Origin: Blastopirellula marina | Lineage (GTDB): Bacteria > Planctomycetota > Planctomycetia > Pirellulales > Pirellulaceae | Assembly: GCF_002967715.1 (NCBI RefSeq) | Contig: NZ_PUIA01000057.1 | Coordinates: forward strand, 310,001 to 374,000 | Reading direction: 5' to 3' | Length of the DNA: 64,000 nt | Part shown: in pieces, positions 1-8,427 of the stretch | How positions within the stretch are numbered: the stretch's first letter is position 1 | Layout of the letters: each line of letters begins with the position of its first letter | Made by a program: the position numbers and the translations under genes | The notes under the pieces: model-generated | What the model saw: the letters and a program-made list of their open reading frames with translations, nothing else | Told to the model about the DNA's origin: nothing | Database searches by the model: none

Positions 1-801
1 ATCGCTGCCGTCAAGGCTCCTGGTTTTGGCGATCGTCGCAAGGCGATGCTGGCCGACATGGGCGTTCTGACCGGTGGTACCGTGATCAGCGACGACCTGG
101 GCATCACGCTCGACAAGGTTCAACTGAACCAGCTGGGCCGCGCCAAGAAAATCAACATCACCAAGGACAAGACGACGATCGTCGAAGGTGGTGGCGATAA
201 GAAGGAACTCGAATCGCGTATCGGTCAACTGAAGCGTCAGATCGAAGAAACCGACAGCGAATACGATCGTGAAAAGTACCAGGAACGCCTGGCCAAGCTT
301 TCCGGTGGTGTGGCTGTCATCTCGGTCGGTGCTGAAACCGAAGCTGAAATGAAGCAAACCAAGGCTCGCGTCGAAGACGCCCTGCATGCAACCCGTGCAG
401 CCGTTGAAGAAGGCGTTCTGCCAGGTGGTGGTGTCGCTCTGGTTCGTGCGATCGAAGCGGTCGAAAAGGCCCGTTCTTCGGCCCGCGGCGACGAAAAGAT
501 CGGTGTCGACATCATTCTGCGTGCTCTGCCAGCTCCAATGCGTCAGATCGCCAACAACTGCGGCATCGACGGCAACGTGGTTGTCGACGAAGTTCAGCAG
601 AAGTCGGTCAACTTCGGTTACGACGCCTACAAGGGCGAATACGTTGACATGGTTAAGGCCGGCGTCATCGATCCTGCCAAAGTCGTGCGTACCGCACTGA
701 GCAACGCCGCGAGCATCTCGGGCTTGCTGCTGACGACCGAAGCGTTGGTCACCAACCTGGAAGACAACGGCAAGCGTCCGGCCGAAGGCGTTATTCGCTA
801 A
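1..801 (+). CDS. groEL: 60 kDa chaperonin GroEL, C-terminal part (5' end outside window)
   Basis: ATP-dependent protein-folding chaperonin; the reading frame is open from base 1, so about the last 266 residues are present. The visible part holds the family segment [14 protein letters not shown], the [21 protein letters not shown] block and the conserved C-terminal [22 protein letters not shown] region. The protein ends EGVIR with no Gly-Gly-Met repeat tail, unlike the housekeeping GroEL of most bacteria, so this may be one of several GroEL paralogues. dnaJ and grpE follow on the same strand, but a hairpin with a T-run lies between groEL and dnaJ. Identity is certain; which paralogue it is cannot be told from this window. 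Confidence 0.96.
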   Translation: MAAVKAPGFGDRRKAMLADMGVLTGGTVISDDLGITLDKVQLNQLGRAKKINITKDKTTIVEGGGDKKELESRIGQLKRQIEETDSEYDREKYQERLAKLSGGVAVISVGAETEAEMKQTKARVEDALHATRAAVEEGVLPGGGVALVRAIEAVEKARSSARGDEKIGVDIILRALPAPMRQIANNCGIDGNVVVDEVQQKSVNFGYDAYKGEYVDMVKAGVIDPAKVVRTALSNAASISGLLLTTEALVTNLEDNGKRPAEGVIR

Positions 802-824
802 GCCGACGTTGCGTCAACCCAATA

Positions 825-855
825 CGGCGGCAATGAGCGTTGCCCATTGCCGCCG
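825..855 (+). repeat. Perfect hairpin downstream of groEL
   Basis: CGGCGGCAATG (825-835) and CATTGCCGCCG (845-855) form an 11-bp perfect stem with a 9-base loop. No T-run follows directly. It may protect the groEL mRNA 3' end or act together with the terminator at 871-910. Confidence 0.6.
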
Positions 856-870
856 GAGACGAAATCAATC

Positions 871-910
871 AACGGGCTGAATCTCTTCCGGGGACCAGCC
901 CGTTTTGTTT
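871..910 (+). terminator. Probable intrinsic terminator between groEL and dnaJ
   Basis: AACGGGCTG (871-879) pairs with CAGCCCGTT (896-904) as a 9-bp stem with a 16-base loop, and the right arm runs into TTTTGTTT. It lies 26 bases before the dnaJ start, so it could limit rather than abolish read-through into dnaJ. Confidence 0.6.
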
Positions 911-935
911 CTACCGCCGCCTACGTGAGGAGACG

Positions 936-2099
936 ATGGCTACCAAAATCGACTACTACGAAGTCCTGGGAATCGAACGCTCCGCATCGAGCGGCGAGAT
1001 TTCCAAGGCCTATCGCAAGCTGGCGATTAAGTATCACCCGGATTCAAATCCTGGCGACGAGGAAGCCGTCAGCCGATTCAAGGAAGCTGCCGAGGCATAC
1101 GAAGTTCTCAGCGATTCCGAGAAGCGGGCTCGCTACGATCAGTACGGCCATGCCGGTGTCGAAGGTGGTGCACGGGCTAACTTCCACGATGTAGAAGACA
1201 TCATGGAAGCATTCGGCGATATTTTCGGCGGAGGAATTTTCAGCGACATCTTCGGCCGCGGCGGGGGCCGAGGGGGTCGTCGTCGCGTTCGCAAAGGGGC
1301 CGACATCCAGGTTCGAGTCACGCTCGATCTCGAGGAAGCGGCAACCGGCGTCGATCGCGAAATTCAAGTCGATCGTCGTGTCGCTTGTGGGACATGCAGC
1401 GGCAGTGGTGCCAAGCCAGGATCGCAGCCGGAAACGTGCAGCCGGTGCGGTGGTGCAGGACAAGTCGTGCAGCAAGCCGGCATCTTGCGGGTGCAAACGA
1501 CGTGTCCTTCGTGCGGCGGCCAAGGAACCATCATCACCGATCCCTGCGGTGACTGCCGCGGTAACGGGTTCACCACCCAGCGAGTGAGCATCAACGTAGC
1601 CATCCCGGCCGGTGTCGACGACGGCATGCGAGTTCGCCTGGCCAGCGAAGGACAACCAAGCCCCGACGGAGGCCCTCCGGGGGATTGTTACTGCCACATC
1701 TCGATTCGAAAGCACAAGCTGTTCGAACGCGAGGGGGATCACCTGATCCTGAAAATGCCCATTACATACACGCAGGCCGTGCTCGGCAGCGAGATTGAAG
1801 TTCCGACCCTCAACGGGCCAGCCACGCTTAGCGTGCCGGCTGGTTCTGGTTCGTCGGAAGTCTTCAAACTGCGTGGCAAAGGCATGCCTGATCCGCACGG
1901 TCGCGGTACCGGCGACTTGTACGTGCAGACGTATATTGAAGTCCCCAAAAAGCTGGATCCGAAGCAGGAAGAACTACTTCGCGAACTGGCCGAATACGAA
2001 CACACCAACGTCAGTCCTCATCGGAAGTCGTTCCTCGAATCGATTCGAGACTACTTGTTCGCATCGACCGATGAAAAAGAGATCAAGAAGAAGAGCTAA
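936..2099 (+). CDS. dnaJ: Chaperone protein DnaJ
   Basis: Hsp40 co-chaperone that delivers clients to DnaK and stimulates its ATPase. The 387-residue protein has an N-terminal J domain with HPD at residues 34-36, a Gly/Phe-rich stretch ([18 protein letters not shown]), a four-repeat CxxCxGxG zinc region ([32 protein letters not shown]) and the C-terminal substrate-binding domains. The ATG at 936 is chosen over an upstream in-frame start at 840 because TGAGGAG precedes it and the J domain begins immediately. grpE follows 16 bases downstream, so the two are probably co-transcribed. Length is normal for a type I DnaJ. Confidence 0.97.
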   Translation: MATKIDYYEVLGIERSASSGEISKAYRKLAIKYHPDSNPGDEEAVSRFKEAAEAYEVLSDSEKRARYDQYGHAGVEGGARANFHDVEDIMEAFGDIFGGGIFSDIFGRGGGRGGRRRVRKGADIQVRVTLDLEEAATGVDREIQVDRRVACGTCSGSGAKPGSQPETCSRCGGAGQVVQQAGILRVQTTCPSCGGQGTIITDPCGDCRGNGFTTQRVSINVAIPAGVDDGMRVRLASEGQPSPDGGPPGDCYCHISIRKHKLFEREGDHLILKMPITYTQAVLGSEIEVPTLNGPATLSVPAGSGSSEVFKLRGKGMPDPHGRGTGDLYVQTYIEVPKKLDPKQEELLRELAEYEHTNVSPHRKSFLESIRDYLFASTDEKEIKKKS

Positions 2100-2115
2100 T
2101 CAAGGAGTTTAGCGC

Positions 2116-2685
2116 GTGTCTGCAGAACATCCCGAAAAGGATCCATCGCAGGACCCAAACACTGAAGCCCCCCAGTCGCAAGCGACTGACGGGAATGCGT
2201 CGACCGACGAATTCTTCGGCAGCGCCGATGATCAGGTCGAGAAGCTAAAGCAGGATCTGGTCGACGCCGAGAAGCGCGTACTGCTGGCCCAGGCCGACCT
2301 GGAAAACTACCGCAAGCGTGTCCGCCGCGAGCGCGACGACGAGCTCAAGTTTGCCAACGCACCGCTGCTGACCGACCTCTTGCCGGTGGTCGATAACCTG
2401 CAGCGTGCGTTGCAATCGGCCGAGGGCTCGGAGCAAGCCGGTGGCATCATCGATGGCATCAAGCTGGTCGAAAAGCAACTGCTGGAAGCAATGAAGAAAC
2501 GTGGCTGCGAACCGATCGAAGCCGAAGGCCAGCCGTTCGATCCCAACTTCCACGAAGCGATCATGCAGCAGCCCAGTGCCGACGTCGAGCCCAACACCGT
2601 TTTGATGGTGGCCCAGCAGGGTTACAAACTGTTCGATCGCTGTATTCGGGCCAGCCAGGTAATTGTTTCGAAATCGCCTGACTAA
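2116..2685 (+). CDS. grpE: Nucleotide exchange factor GrpE
   Basis: Releases ADP from DnaK in the Hsp70 cycle. 189 residues: an acidic, low-complexity N terminus, a coiled-coil segment (EKLKQDLVDAEKRVLLAQADLENYRKR) and the family core with NFHEAIMQQPS and the C-terminal VLMVAQQGYKLFDRCIRASQVIVS. The start is a GTG at 2116 with a strong AAGGAG at 2102-2107. It is tightly spaced behind dnaJ; dnaK is not in the window. Confidence 0.96.
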   Translation: MSAEHPEKDPSQDPNTEAPQSQATDGNASTDEFFGSADDQVEKLKQDLVDAEKRVLLAQADLENYRKRVRRERDDELKFANAPLLTDLLPVVDNLQRALQSAEGSEQAGGIIDGIKLVEKQLLEAMKKRGCEPIEAEGQPFDPNFHEAIMQQPSADVEPNTVLMVAQQGYKLFDRCIRASQVIVSKSPD

Positions 2686-2725
2686 TTGGCCGAGAAGAGT
2701 ATTATTTAGCGTGAGCAAGTTTTCC

Positions 2726-2773
2726 GTTTTCAGTGTTCAGAATGTCGAGGCTTGCCCTTTTTTCACTGAAAAC
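2726..2773. repeat. Inverted repeat downstream of grpE
   Basis: GTTTTCAGTG (2726-2735) and CACTGAAAAC (2764-2773) are perfect 10-bp inverted arms around a 28-base spacer that includes a T-run. The related words TTCAG and CTGAA recur nearby, which suggests a short dispersed repeat. It could also act as a weak terminator before the next gene. Confidence 0.5.
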
Positions 2774-2814
2774 TGAATCCTGTAAACTTCAAACTACCTG
2801 GAGCCTGTCTTGTA

Positions 2815-3090
2815 ATGCCCACCTACGAATACAAGTGCGATGCTTGTGAACACGAATTCGAGGAATTCCAGTCGATCTCGGCCGATCCTCTGACGAAGTG
2901 CCCCAAGTGCAAGAAGAAGAAACTGCGCCGGCTGTTCAGCACCGGTGGCGGCTTGCTTTTCAAGGGTTCCGGGTTTTACATCACGGACTATCGCAGCGAT
3001 TCGTACAAGAAGAGCGCCGAAAAGGGCTCGAAGAGCAGCGAATCGTCCAAGCCAGCCAAGAGTGAATCGAAGAGCAAATCGTCTGATTAG
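2815..3090 (+). CDS. FmdB-family zinc-ribbon protein
   Basis: Small protein of 91 residues starting MPTYEYKCDACEHEFE, the signature start of the FmdB/CxxC_CXXC_SSSS putative regulatory family. Two zinc-ligand pairs are visible (CDAC, CPKC), then GSGFYITDYR and a Lys/Ser-rich low-complexity tail. Members are thought to be regulatory or redox-linked, but the role is not established. A GGAG lies about 12 bases upstream of the ATG. The next gene, yacG, is also a small zinc protein, 24 bases downstream. Confidence 0.9.
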   Translation: MPTYEYKCDACEHEFEEFQSISADPLTKCPKCKKKKLRRLFSTGGGLLFKGSGFYITDYRSDSYKKSAEKGSKSSESSKPAKSESKSKSSD

Positions 3091-3114
3091 CTCGTAGCAT
3101 GCAAGGAGGCCCCG

Positions 3115-3309
3115 ATGGCTACCTTACGCTGTCCCACGTGCGGTCATCACTTCGAGAGTGACTACACCCCGGCAATGCCCTTTTGCAGCGAACGATGCCG
3201 CCAGATCGATCTGGGACAATGGCTCGACGAGGAACACGCGCTTCCCGTCGACATCGAAAAGCATATCGAAGAGCAGGCAAATCGCTCTCTCGACGATGAA
3301 GATTCGTGA
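3115..3309 (+). CDS. yacG: DNA gyrase inhibitor YacG
   Basis: 64-residue zinc-finger protein of the YacG family, which in E. coli binds GyrB and inhibits gyrase. The four zinc ligands are visible as CPTCG near residue 6 and FCSERCR near residue 28, followed by the family motif [15 protein letters not shown]. The start has an excellent AAGGAGG Shine-Dalgarno just upstream. It follows the FmdB-type gene closely and probably shares its transcript. Confidence 0.92.
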   Translation: MATLRCPTCGHHFESDYTPAMPFCSERCRQIDLGQWLDEEHALPVDIEKHIEEQANRSLDDEDS

Positions 3310-3317
3310 GAGTGACG

Positions 3318-3346
3318 TTTTAATACGCTGCTTCTCTGCCTATAAT
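3318..3346 (+). promoter_or_regulatory. Possible sigma-70 type promoter
   Basis: A perfect TATAAT lies at 3341-3346, about 44 bases before the membrane-protein ATG. The hexamer 17 bases upstream (TTTTAA) is a poor -35, so this is a tentative call. Confidence 0.35.
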
Positions 3347-3389
3347 TCGGGCTCAAAATTACCCGTAGGGCGATGAGGAGTTTAGCTGC

Positions 3390-4520
3390 ATGTCGGAGGA
3401 TCGCGGTCTACTACGAGGCATTTCGTGGCACGAATGTTTTCCCTGGTTGATCCTCTTTCGGGCAACCCTCATCGGGTTCTATCTACGGGTCTTGCTGCTG
3501 GCCTATCTGGGCGTTTGCGTTCTGGCGATCGGTCAATGGATCGGTTTGAGTCTGTTTGGCAGTTGGGCCGCTGAAGGTGCCGGGCCTGCCGTGGCAGCGT
3601 CTCCGACCAACTTCCTGGACATTGTCCGCGAGGGCTTAAGTGGCGAAAACCCCTTTGGTCAGATCTTCCCCTACCCAACTTTTGGCGGCTTAGTCGCCTT
3701 CCTGTTCTATTCCCTTTGGTACATCGCCACGTTCGCGATCTTTGGCGGAGCCATTTCCCGAATCGCGGCGATGGAGTTCGCAGTTAATGATCGCTGCGGA
3801 CTGAAAGGAGCTTTAGCGCACTCGCTGCGCAAGTTTATCAGCTACTTCCTGTCCCCCATCTTCCCGATGGTAGGGGTCACCATGCTGATGGTGATTTTGC
3901 TGGTGTTCGGCCTGATCAATTGGCTGGGCCCCTGGGCTGCTGTGGTCACCGGCATTTTCGGCTTCATCGCCGTTTTCGTCTCGTTGGGGATCGGCATGCT
4001 GGTGGTCCCCTTTATTCTGGGCTGGCCCTTAATGTGGGGTGCGATCAGCACGGAATGCTCTGACCACTTCGACGCCTTGAGCCGCTGCTATGCTTACGTC
4101 ACCCAGCGTCCATTCCACTATCTGCTATATCTGATGGTGGCATTTTTCGGGGGCTCGGTGGGCTTTTTCGCAATCAGCCTATTGGTCGGTACCTCGCTGG
4201 CGGCACTTTCAACGGGGCTGCTCTGGGGGCAAGGCATGGACCAGACCGAAGCCATCTTCACGCATAGCGTGGCCGGGCCAATCTGGCGTTTCTGGTACCA
4301 CGCAGTCGAACGACTGGTGCCGGCGTACATGTTCGGCTACTTCTTTGCCGTGTTCGCAGGGATCTACCTTCTACTTCGCCGCGATGTCGACCAGGCCGAG
4401 ATCGATGAGATCGTTCTCGACGAAGACCAACCACGTTTCGCCATGCCAGCGCTCAACAAAGATCTGGGCGGAGACGAAGCGAAGCCTGAGGACGATTCGA
4501 CCGAGAATGACACGAACTAA
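3390..4520 (+). CDS. Polytopic membrane protein of unknown function
   Basis: 376 residues with roughly six to eight hydrophobic segments (for example YLRVLLLAYLGVCVLAIG, VTMLMVILLVFGLINWLG, VVTGIFGFIAVFVSLGIGML, GYFFAVFAGIYLLL) and an acidic cytoplasmic-looking tail (EAKPEDDSTENDTN). I recognise no catalytic motif; similar proteins are common in planctomycetes as unannotated membrane proteins. A GAGGAG lies about 10 bases before the ATG. Its stop overlaps by 4 bases, convergently, with the stop of the receiver-like gene on the other strand. Confidence 0.85.
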   Translation: MSEDRGLLRGISWHECFPWLILFRATLIGFYLRVLLLAYLGVCVLAIGQWIGLSLFGSWAAEGAGPAVAASPTNFLDIVREGLSGENPFGQIFPYPTFGGLVAFLFYSLWYIATFAIFGGAISRIAAMEFAVNDRCGLKGALAHSLRKFISYFLSPIFPMVGVTMLMVILLVFGLINWLGPWAAVVTGIFGFIAVFVSLGIGMLVVPFILGWPLMWGAISTECSDHFDALSRCYAYVTQRPFHYLLYLMVAFFGGSVGFFAISLLVGTSLAALSTGLLWGQGMDQTEAIFTHSVAGPIWRFWYHAVERLVPAYMFGYFFAVFAGIYLLLRRDVDQAEIDEIVLDEDQPRFAMPALNKDLGGDEAKPEDDSTENDTN

Positions 4521-4867
4521 GCTGGCTCGGCCAACTTAGTGAGAATCGCATCGACCTGCTGATGGAACTGGCCGTTGGTAAGAACCTCGGCTCCGGCTTC
4601 GCGGGCTTGTGCTAGCAGATCGACCTGCACGTGGGGCCCATGCACCATGATGCGCAGGTCGGGATGGGCAGCCCTGGCTTCCTGGATCGTACTAATCGCA
4701 TCGCGGGCAGGCGGATTCAAGTCGACCAGCAGAGCGGTCGTGTCATCGTCGATCGTTTCCAGGATTCCACCCTTGGAAGCAATGACCCGCAAGGGAATTC
4801 CATTGGCCCTGGCAGGCCCGGAAACGCGCGAGTTCGACATCAAATCAGCGGTGAAGTAGAGAATCAA
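4517..4867 (-). CDS. Small receiver-like protein of unknown function
   Basis: 116 residues with an alternating beta/alpha pattern resembling a CheY-like receiver fold: MILYFTADLM, TTALLVDLNPP, DLRIMVHGPHV and a final helix. LLVDLNPP sits where the phosphoacceptor Asp strand would be, but the N-terminal acidic pair typical of true receivers is not clear, so it may not be phosphorylated. It lies 22 bases downstream of the PII gene on the same strand, probably co-transcribed, which hints at a regulatory role. The fold assignment is inference from pattern only. Confidence 0.65.
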   Translation of the reverse strand: MILYFTADLMSNSRVSGPARANGIPLRVIASKGGILETIDDDTTALLVDLNPPARDAISTIQEARAAHPDLRIMVHGPHVQVDLLAQAREAGAEVLTNGQFHQQVDAILTKLAEPA

Positions 4868-4889
4868 GGGACTTACCTAATAGATTGTT

Positions 4890-5237
4890 TTAGACCGCCG
4901 AAGGACCTTTTTCTTTGCCGCCGATTTGCACGACCTGCTCGATCGGCAGGACGAAGATCTTTCCGTCGCCGATGTTGCCTTCCTGACCGGTTCGCGAGAC
5001 GTTCTCCAGTATGGTGAGCGTCTTTTCGAGGAAGTCGTCGTTCACGGCAATTTCCACGATCACCTTCCGCAGCAGGTTCGTTTGGTACTCGATCCCGCGG
5101 AACGTCGCCGTTTGTCCACGCTGCCGACCGTACCCTTCGGCGTCGAAGACGGTCAATCGCTCGACGGCCATTTCAGCCAGGGCCGTGCGAACACTGTCCA
5201 GCTTGGTCGGTTGGATCACGGCGACAATCAGTTTCAC
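4890..5237 (-). CDS. Nitrogen regulatory protein P-II (GlnB/GlnK family)
   Basis: 115-residue trimeric signal protein that senses ATP/ADP and 2-oxoglutarate and controls nitrogen assimilation. Visible are the T-loop GYGRQRGQTATFRGIEYQ with Tyr51 at the usual uridylylation position (Phe replaces Tyr at 46) and the ATP-binding GDGKIFVLPIEQVV. Relative to E. coli GlnB, the motif usually read TGxIGDGKIF carries extra residues (TGQEGNIGDGKIF). There is no amtB or glnA next to it; the partner is the receiver-like gene downstream. Confidence 0.94.
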   Translation of the reverse strand: MKLIVAVIQPTKLDSVRTALAEMAVERLTVFDAEGYGRQRGQTATFRGIEYQTNLLRKVIVEIAVNDDFLEKTLTILENVSRTGQEGNIGDGKIFVLPIEQVVQIGGKEKGPSAV

Positions 5238-5309
5238 GTGGGGCTCCTTCGTCTGTTCAAGGTGAATTACCGTTCTACCAAATGCCCCCCACGTGCCGCC
5301 AGATGGCGG

Positions 5310-6593
5310 TTACTTGCCCCGCACATGTGCGTCGGCAAATTCCATGTAACGCTGCCAGTCGATGGGCTTTACGTCGTGCCCACCAGCCCGGATCACGTAG
5401 CCCAAACGGCTAAGGACTGGCTGGTCGACCGCTGGCATCTCGTCGGCCTTCAGCCCTTCAACGCCCAGAAATTCGTAAACGGGACTGGCATGCTTGGCCG
5501 AGAGAAACTCGCCGCGTGGATCGGCCCAGCGGTCTTCTTCGGCACTGCACACCAGGCACGGCCGCGGAGCGATCAAGGCAATCAATTCGTGCTGATCGAC
5601 CGGCAAAGCTTTTTCCCAGTCGTTGTATTGGGTGAAGTTATCGCAGAACCAATGTGGGAAGTTCGTGTTGATGCGTTTGACGGTCTCGCCAAAAGCTCGC
5701 TTCGAGAGGGCCGCCCCGCCGCAGCCGGAATTGTTCGAGATAACGGCGGCGAATCGAGAATCGGTCGCTCCTGCCCAGAGGGCCGTCTTGCCTAACCGGG
5801 AATGCCCCATGGAAATAACCTTGGAGCCATCTACCTCTTTGTCCTGCTGTAAGTAGTCCAGCGCACGGCTCATTCCCCAGGCCCAAGCAGCGATGCTACC
5901 CCATTCGCTTGGCTTTGGCTTGGCACCACCAGAGAAGAAAGGATGAATGCCGTTTTCAAAACCATCGTCGAAGTCGGGATCGATATCGCCGTAGTAGGCC
6001 GTTGCCAAGCCGTAACCCTTATCCAGGATCATCTCGACCGGCCAACGAGAACTGCTCGAACCGCGTAACTTTTCGGTGGCTTTATGGTTTTCGACCCCCT
6101 TCTCCTTATTATCCCGCAACCAACTGGTCGGCAGAAACACGGCCGGATCGTTGTTGATGGAAGCATTTCCATAGAAGTTGAGAGCCAAGAACGTCGGCAC
6201 TGGCTGATCGGTTTTGGGCAAGTAGATCAGCAGATTCAGGACCGGCCCATCGGGATCGTCCGTCAATTGAATCGCAACCTGGCGACGTTTCGCCTTGCCA
6301 TCGTACGCTTCGTCTGACGACTCCTTTACTTTGAAGTGGATCTTTTCGGGGGCAGGTGGTGCCTTACCGTAGACCATGTCCTCGAACAGTTTAAAGATTT
6401 CCGGACGGCGGACTTTCTCCCAATCCTCGGCATCTTTAACGTCGTGACCATCCCCTTTCAAAAGCGGATCTTGCAGAAAATACCCCGGTACGTCGGCTTC
6501 GTCGTAGATGACTTTGTCTTGCTGGGCAGGCAGGGCGGAACTCATGGCAATTACAAACGGCAAAGTAGCGGCCAGGGAAATAGATCGAAGCAT
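5310..6593 (-). CDS. Secreted carbohydrate esterase, glucuronoyl esterase (CE15)-like
   Basis: About 430 residues with an N-terminal signal peptide (SISLAATLPFVIAMSSALPAQQ) and an alpha/beta-hydrolase core. The nucleophile elbow is GHSRLGKTALWAG, followed by SNNSGCGGAAL, NFPHWFCDNF, LIALIAPRPCLVCSAEEDRWADP and a late catalytic His in RAGGHDVKP. This set matches the bacterial CE15 pattern, often annotated acetylxylan esterase in planctomycetes. Probable role: removing ester links from plant or algal polysaccharides outside the cytoplasm. An in-frame ATG three codons upstream (6602) is an equally possible start. The exact substrate cannot be read from sequence. Confidence 0.85.
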   Translation of the reverse strand: MLRSISLAATLPFVIAMSSALPAQQDKVIYDEADVPGYFLQDPLLKGDGHDVKDAEDWEKVRRPEIFKLFEDMVYGKAPPAPEKIHFKVKESSDEAYDGKAKRRQVAIQLTDDPDGPVLNLLIYLPKTDQPVPTFLALNFYGNASINNDPAVFLPTSWLRDNKEKGVENHKATEKLRGSSSSRWPVEMILDKGYGLATAYYGDIDPDFDDGFENGIHPFFSGGAKPKPSEWGSIAAWAWGMSRALDYLQQDKEVDGSKVISMGHSRLGKTALWAGATDSRFAAVISNNSGCGGAALSKRAFGETVKRINTNFPHWFCDNFTQYNDWEKALPVDQHELIALIAPRPCLVCSAEEDRWADPRGEFLSAKHASPVYEFLGVEGLKADEMPAVDQPVLSRLGYVIRAGGHDVKPIDWQRYMEFADAHVRGK

Positions 6594-6602
6594 CAAGCTC
6601 AT

Positions 6603-7155
6603 CGGTGGGACTCGGAATTAGATGTGTGCGACAGGCGGGGAAGTGAAGGACTGTATTTTAACGTGCCCTGTCCTCTCTCCCCAGCAGTTTTCTATCCAAA
6701 TGTGAACCCAGGCCCATGTTTTCGGTCTTATGTAGCAAATGGAGATGTGGCAATTTGCCCAGGAAAACGAAGGCCCCAGGGAGAACTTTCGATCGTAACC
6801 ATCGACAGGTTATCGACATTTTTCCCACGAATTACGAAAGCCTTCGTACCCCCTTAACACAATTTGCCTACAGTTCCGCTGGTTCGGTCAAAATGGTCGT
6901 GGAATCCGCAGCCTGAAATATTGGCGTTATTGGCCGGAACTATGTTATGTTGAAGGTTTTACACGCTGGACCACCAGACGCACGCGCTGAAGGTCTAGCT
7001 TGTATGTCCCTTCCCAGCCCTGTGACTTTTAGTCGTTTATCGTTACTTCGGTAGCCGTGGCTCGGTGGTGCGAGGTCTTTCCGCTGCACTTGATGGAAAG
7101 AACGTTCGGTTCGATTCCGATCGGCTGCCTTTTCGACGAGGGAGAGAATAGATTC
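6603..7155. other. Intergenic region between divergent esterase and HNH genes
   Basis: About 550 bases with no convincing gene in either strand. It must hold the divergent promoters of the CE15-like and HNH genes, but I find no clear promoter hexamer pair or RNA structure. Confidence 0.5.
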
Positions 7156-7749
7156 ATGTCGGCCCTTTTGGAGCGGCCTACGCTGGTCCTCAACCGCAAC
7201 TGGCAGCCTGTCGGTGTGGCCTCGGTAGCTCGATCGTTGACGCAGGTCTTCTGCGGAACGGCTCGGATTGTCGACCCGCATAGCTACCAGCTGTACACGT
7301 GGGAGGATTGGTCGAACCTGGCCCCAGGCAAGGACGAGCCTTTCATTTCTTCGCAGCTTTTGAAGGTGCGGATCCCGGAAGTTGTCTCGCTGGTCAACTA
7401 CGATCGCATTCCGCGAAACACGGTGACGTTCAGTCGTCGCAACGTGTTCAAGCGGGACCAGTACATGTGTCAGTACTGCGGATCACGGCCCGGCAGCGAG
7501 TACCTTACGATCGACCACGTTGTCCCGCGTAGCCAAGGGGGCGAGTCCTCTTGGGAGAACTGCGTGCTGGCCTGCGTCGACTGTAACCATCGCAAGGCGA
7601 ACCGGACCCCCGCCGAGGCTCATATGCCGATGCGGAAGGAACCCATTCGGCCAAGGTGGACTCCGGTATATGCGGCCAGACGCGTCCGCATCGAGTCCTG
7701 GAGTAAGTTCGTTAGCGAAGCTTACTGGGACACCGAACTCGACACCTAA
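7156..7749 (+). CDS. HNH endonuclease-family protein
   Basis: 197 residues, starting MSALLERPTLVLNRNWQPVGV. The C-terminal half is a zinc-bound HNH domain: Cys105-x2-Cys108, IDHVVPRSQGG with Asp120-His121, and Cys140-x2-Cys143 followed by NHRKANRTP. The N-terminal 90 residues match the stand-alone HNH proteins widespread in bacteria, whose role (DNA repair or other) is unknown. The ATG at 7156 is preferred over one at 7057 because a purine-rich GAGGGAGAG lies before it and homology-like sequence begins there. A strong terminator follows. Confidence 0.88.
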   Translation: MSALLERPTLVLNRNWQPVGVASVARSLTQVFCGTARIVDPHSYQLYTWEDWSNLAPGKDEPFISSQLLKVRIPEVVSLVNYDRIPRNTVTFSRRNVFKRDQYMCQYCGSRPGSEYLTIDHVVPRSQGGESSWENCVLACVDCNHRKANRTPAEAHMPMRKEPIRPRWTPVYAARRVRIESWSKFVSEAYWDTELDT

Positions 7750-7789
7750 CAGGCCTGGGTAACGACAAGTTATCGAGGCCTGTTTCTTT
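7750..7789 (+). terminator. Intrinsic terminator after the HNH gene
   Basis: The arms begin directly after the stop codon: CAGGCCTGGGTAAC (7750-7763) and GTTATCGAGGCCTG (7769-7782) pair at 12 of 14 positions around the loop GACAA, followed by TTTCTTT. It separates the HNH gene from the convergent MOSC gene. Confidence 0.85.
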
Positions 7790-7816
7790 ACCGCTCAGCC
7801 CAAACCGGGCGAAGTC

Positions 7817-8269
7817 CTACTTGGAAACGATTTCAATGGGATCGCCCGGTTGAATGGCTCCCTCGCGTACGACGCTGGCAAACCATCCTTTCCACTGCGA
7901 ATCGTTCGGCTCGGTGCGACCGGTCGTTGCATCTTTGAAGTGACAGGGCTTCCAGGGCTTCTCCAGTCGAATTTCGGCTTTGCCCACGGCAAGTTGCGTT
8001 CCCGGCTTCAGGAGGCTTAAGTCGAGTCGTTTTACCGTGATATTCTCGCCTGCACTGCCCGGCGGAAACGCGAGAGCATCTCGTTCATGTTGATCAAGAT
8101 AAGCAAATCCAAAGAGGGTAACCGCCCGCTGGGGGGCGTAATGCTCGTCGTAACGATGCCCATCATTCTCGAAGCCAGTCTCGGCCAAATAGGCCGATTC
8201 GACCGGAAGCCGCGGAATTCCACCGGTAGACAGACAAACGGCAACGACTTGACCTGGGGGCAAATTCAT
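7817..8269 (-). CDS. MOSC-domain protein
   Basis: 150-residue stand-alone MOSC (molybdenum cofactor sulfurase C-terminal) domain. Visible are an early GIPRLPVESAYL, DEHYAPQRAVTLFG, GSAGENITV and the conserved cysteine segment KPWKPCHFKD. Such proteins bind molybdenum cofactor or carry sulfur and are linked to N-hydroxylated compound reduction, though the substrate is unknown. It is transcribed alone, divergent from the acidic protein gene. No molybdopterin gene is adjacent. Confidence 0.85.
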   Translation of the reverse strand: MNLPPGQVVAVCLSTGGIPRLPVESAYLAETGFENDGHRYDEHYAPQRAVTLFGFAYLDQHERDALAFPPGSAGENITVKRLDLSLLKPGTQLAVGKAEIRLEKPWKPCHFKDATTGRTEPNDSQWKGWFASVVREGAIQPGDPIEIVSK

Positions 8270-8427
8270 CCGTAATCACCGTAAATGCTTCAGACAACAA
8301 TGTTTTCGTGCTGTAGGTGGTTGACGTAGTAGGGGTCTGGCTTTTCTAATTTCAGGATTCGGTTCCTGGTGAACGAGCTCCCTATATCCGTGCCCGCAGC
8401 ACGATAAGAAACGCCCGAAGGTTTCCA

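Noticed and set aside
840-935. Extended N terminus of dnaJ from 840
   Set aside because: It would read through the terminator-like hairpin and add 32 residues before the J domain; ATG 936 has a Shine-Dalgarno.
1044-1898. 284-codon antisense ORF opposite dnaJ
   Set aside because: No recognisable domain and no start signal; dnaJ motifs on the plus strand are unambiguous.
6940-7281. Minus-strand ORF of 113 codons before the HNH gene
   Set aside because: No motif, Arg/Ser-rich composition and overlap with the HNH start; likely chance.
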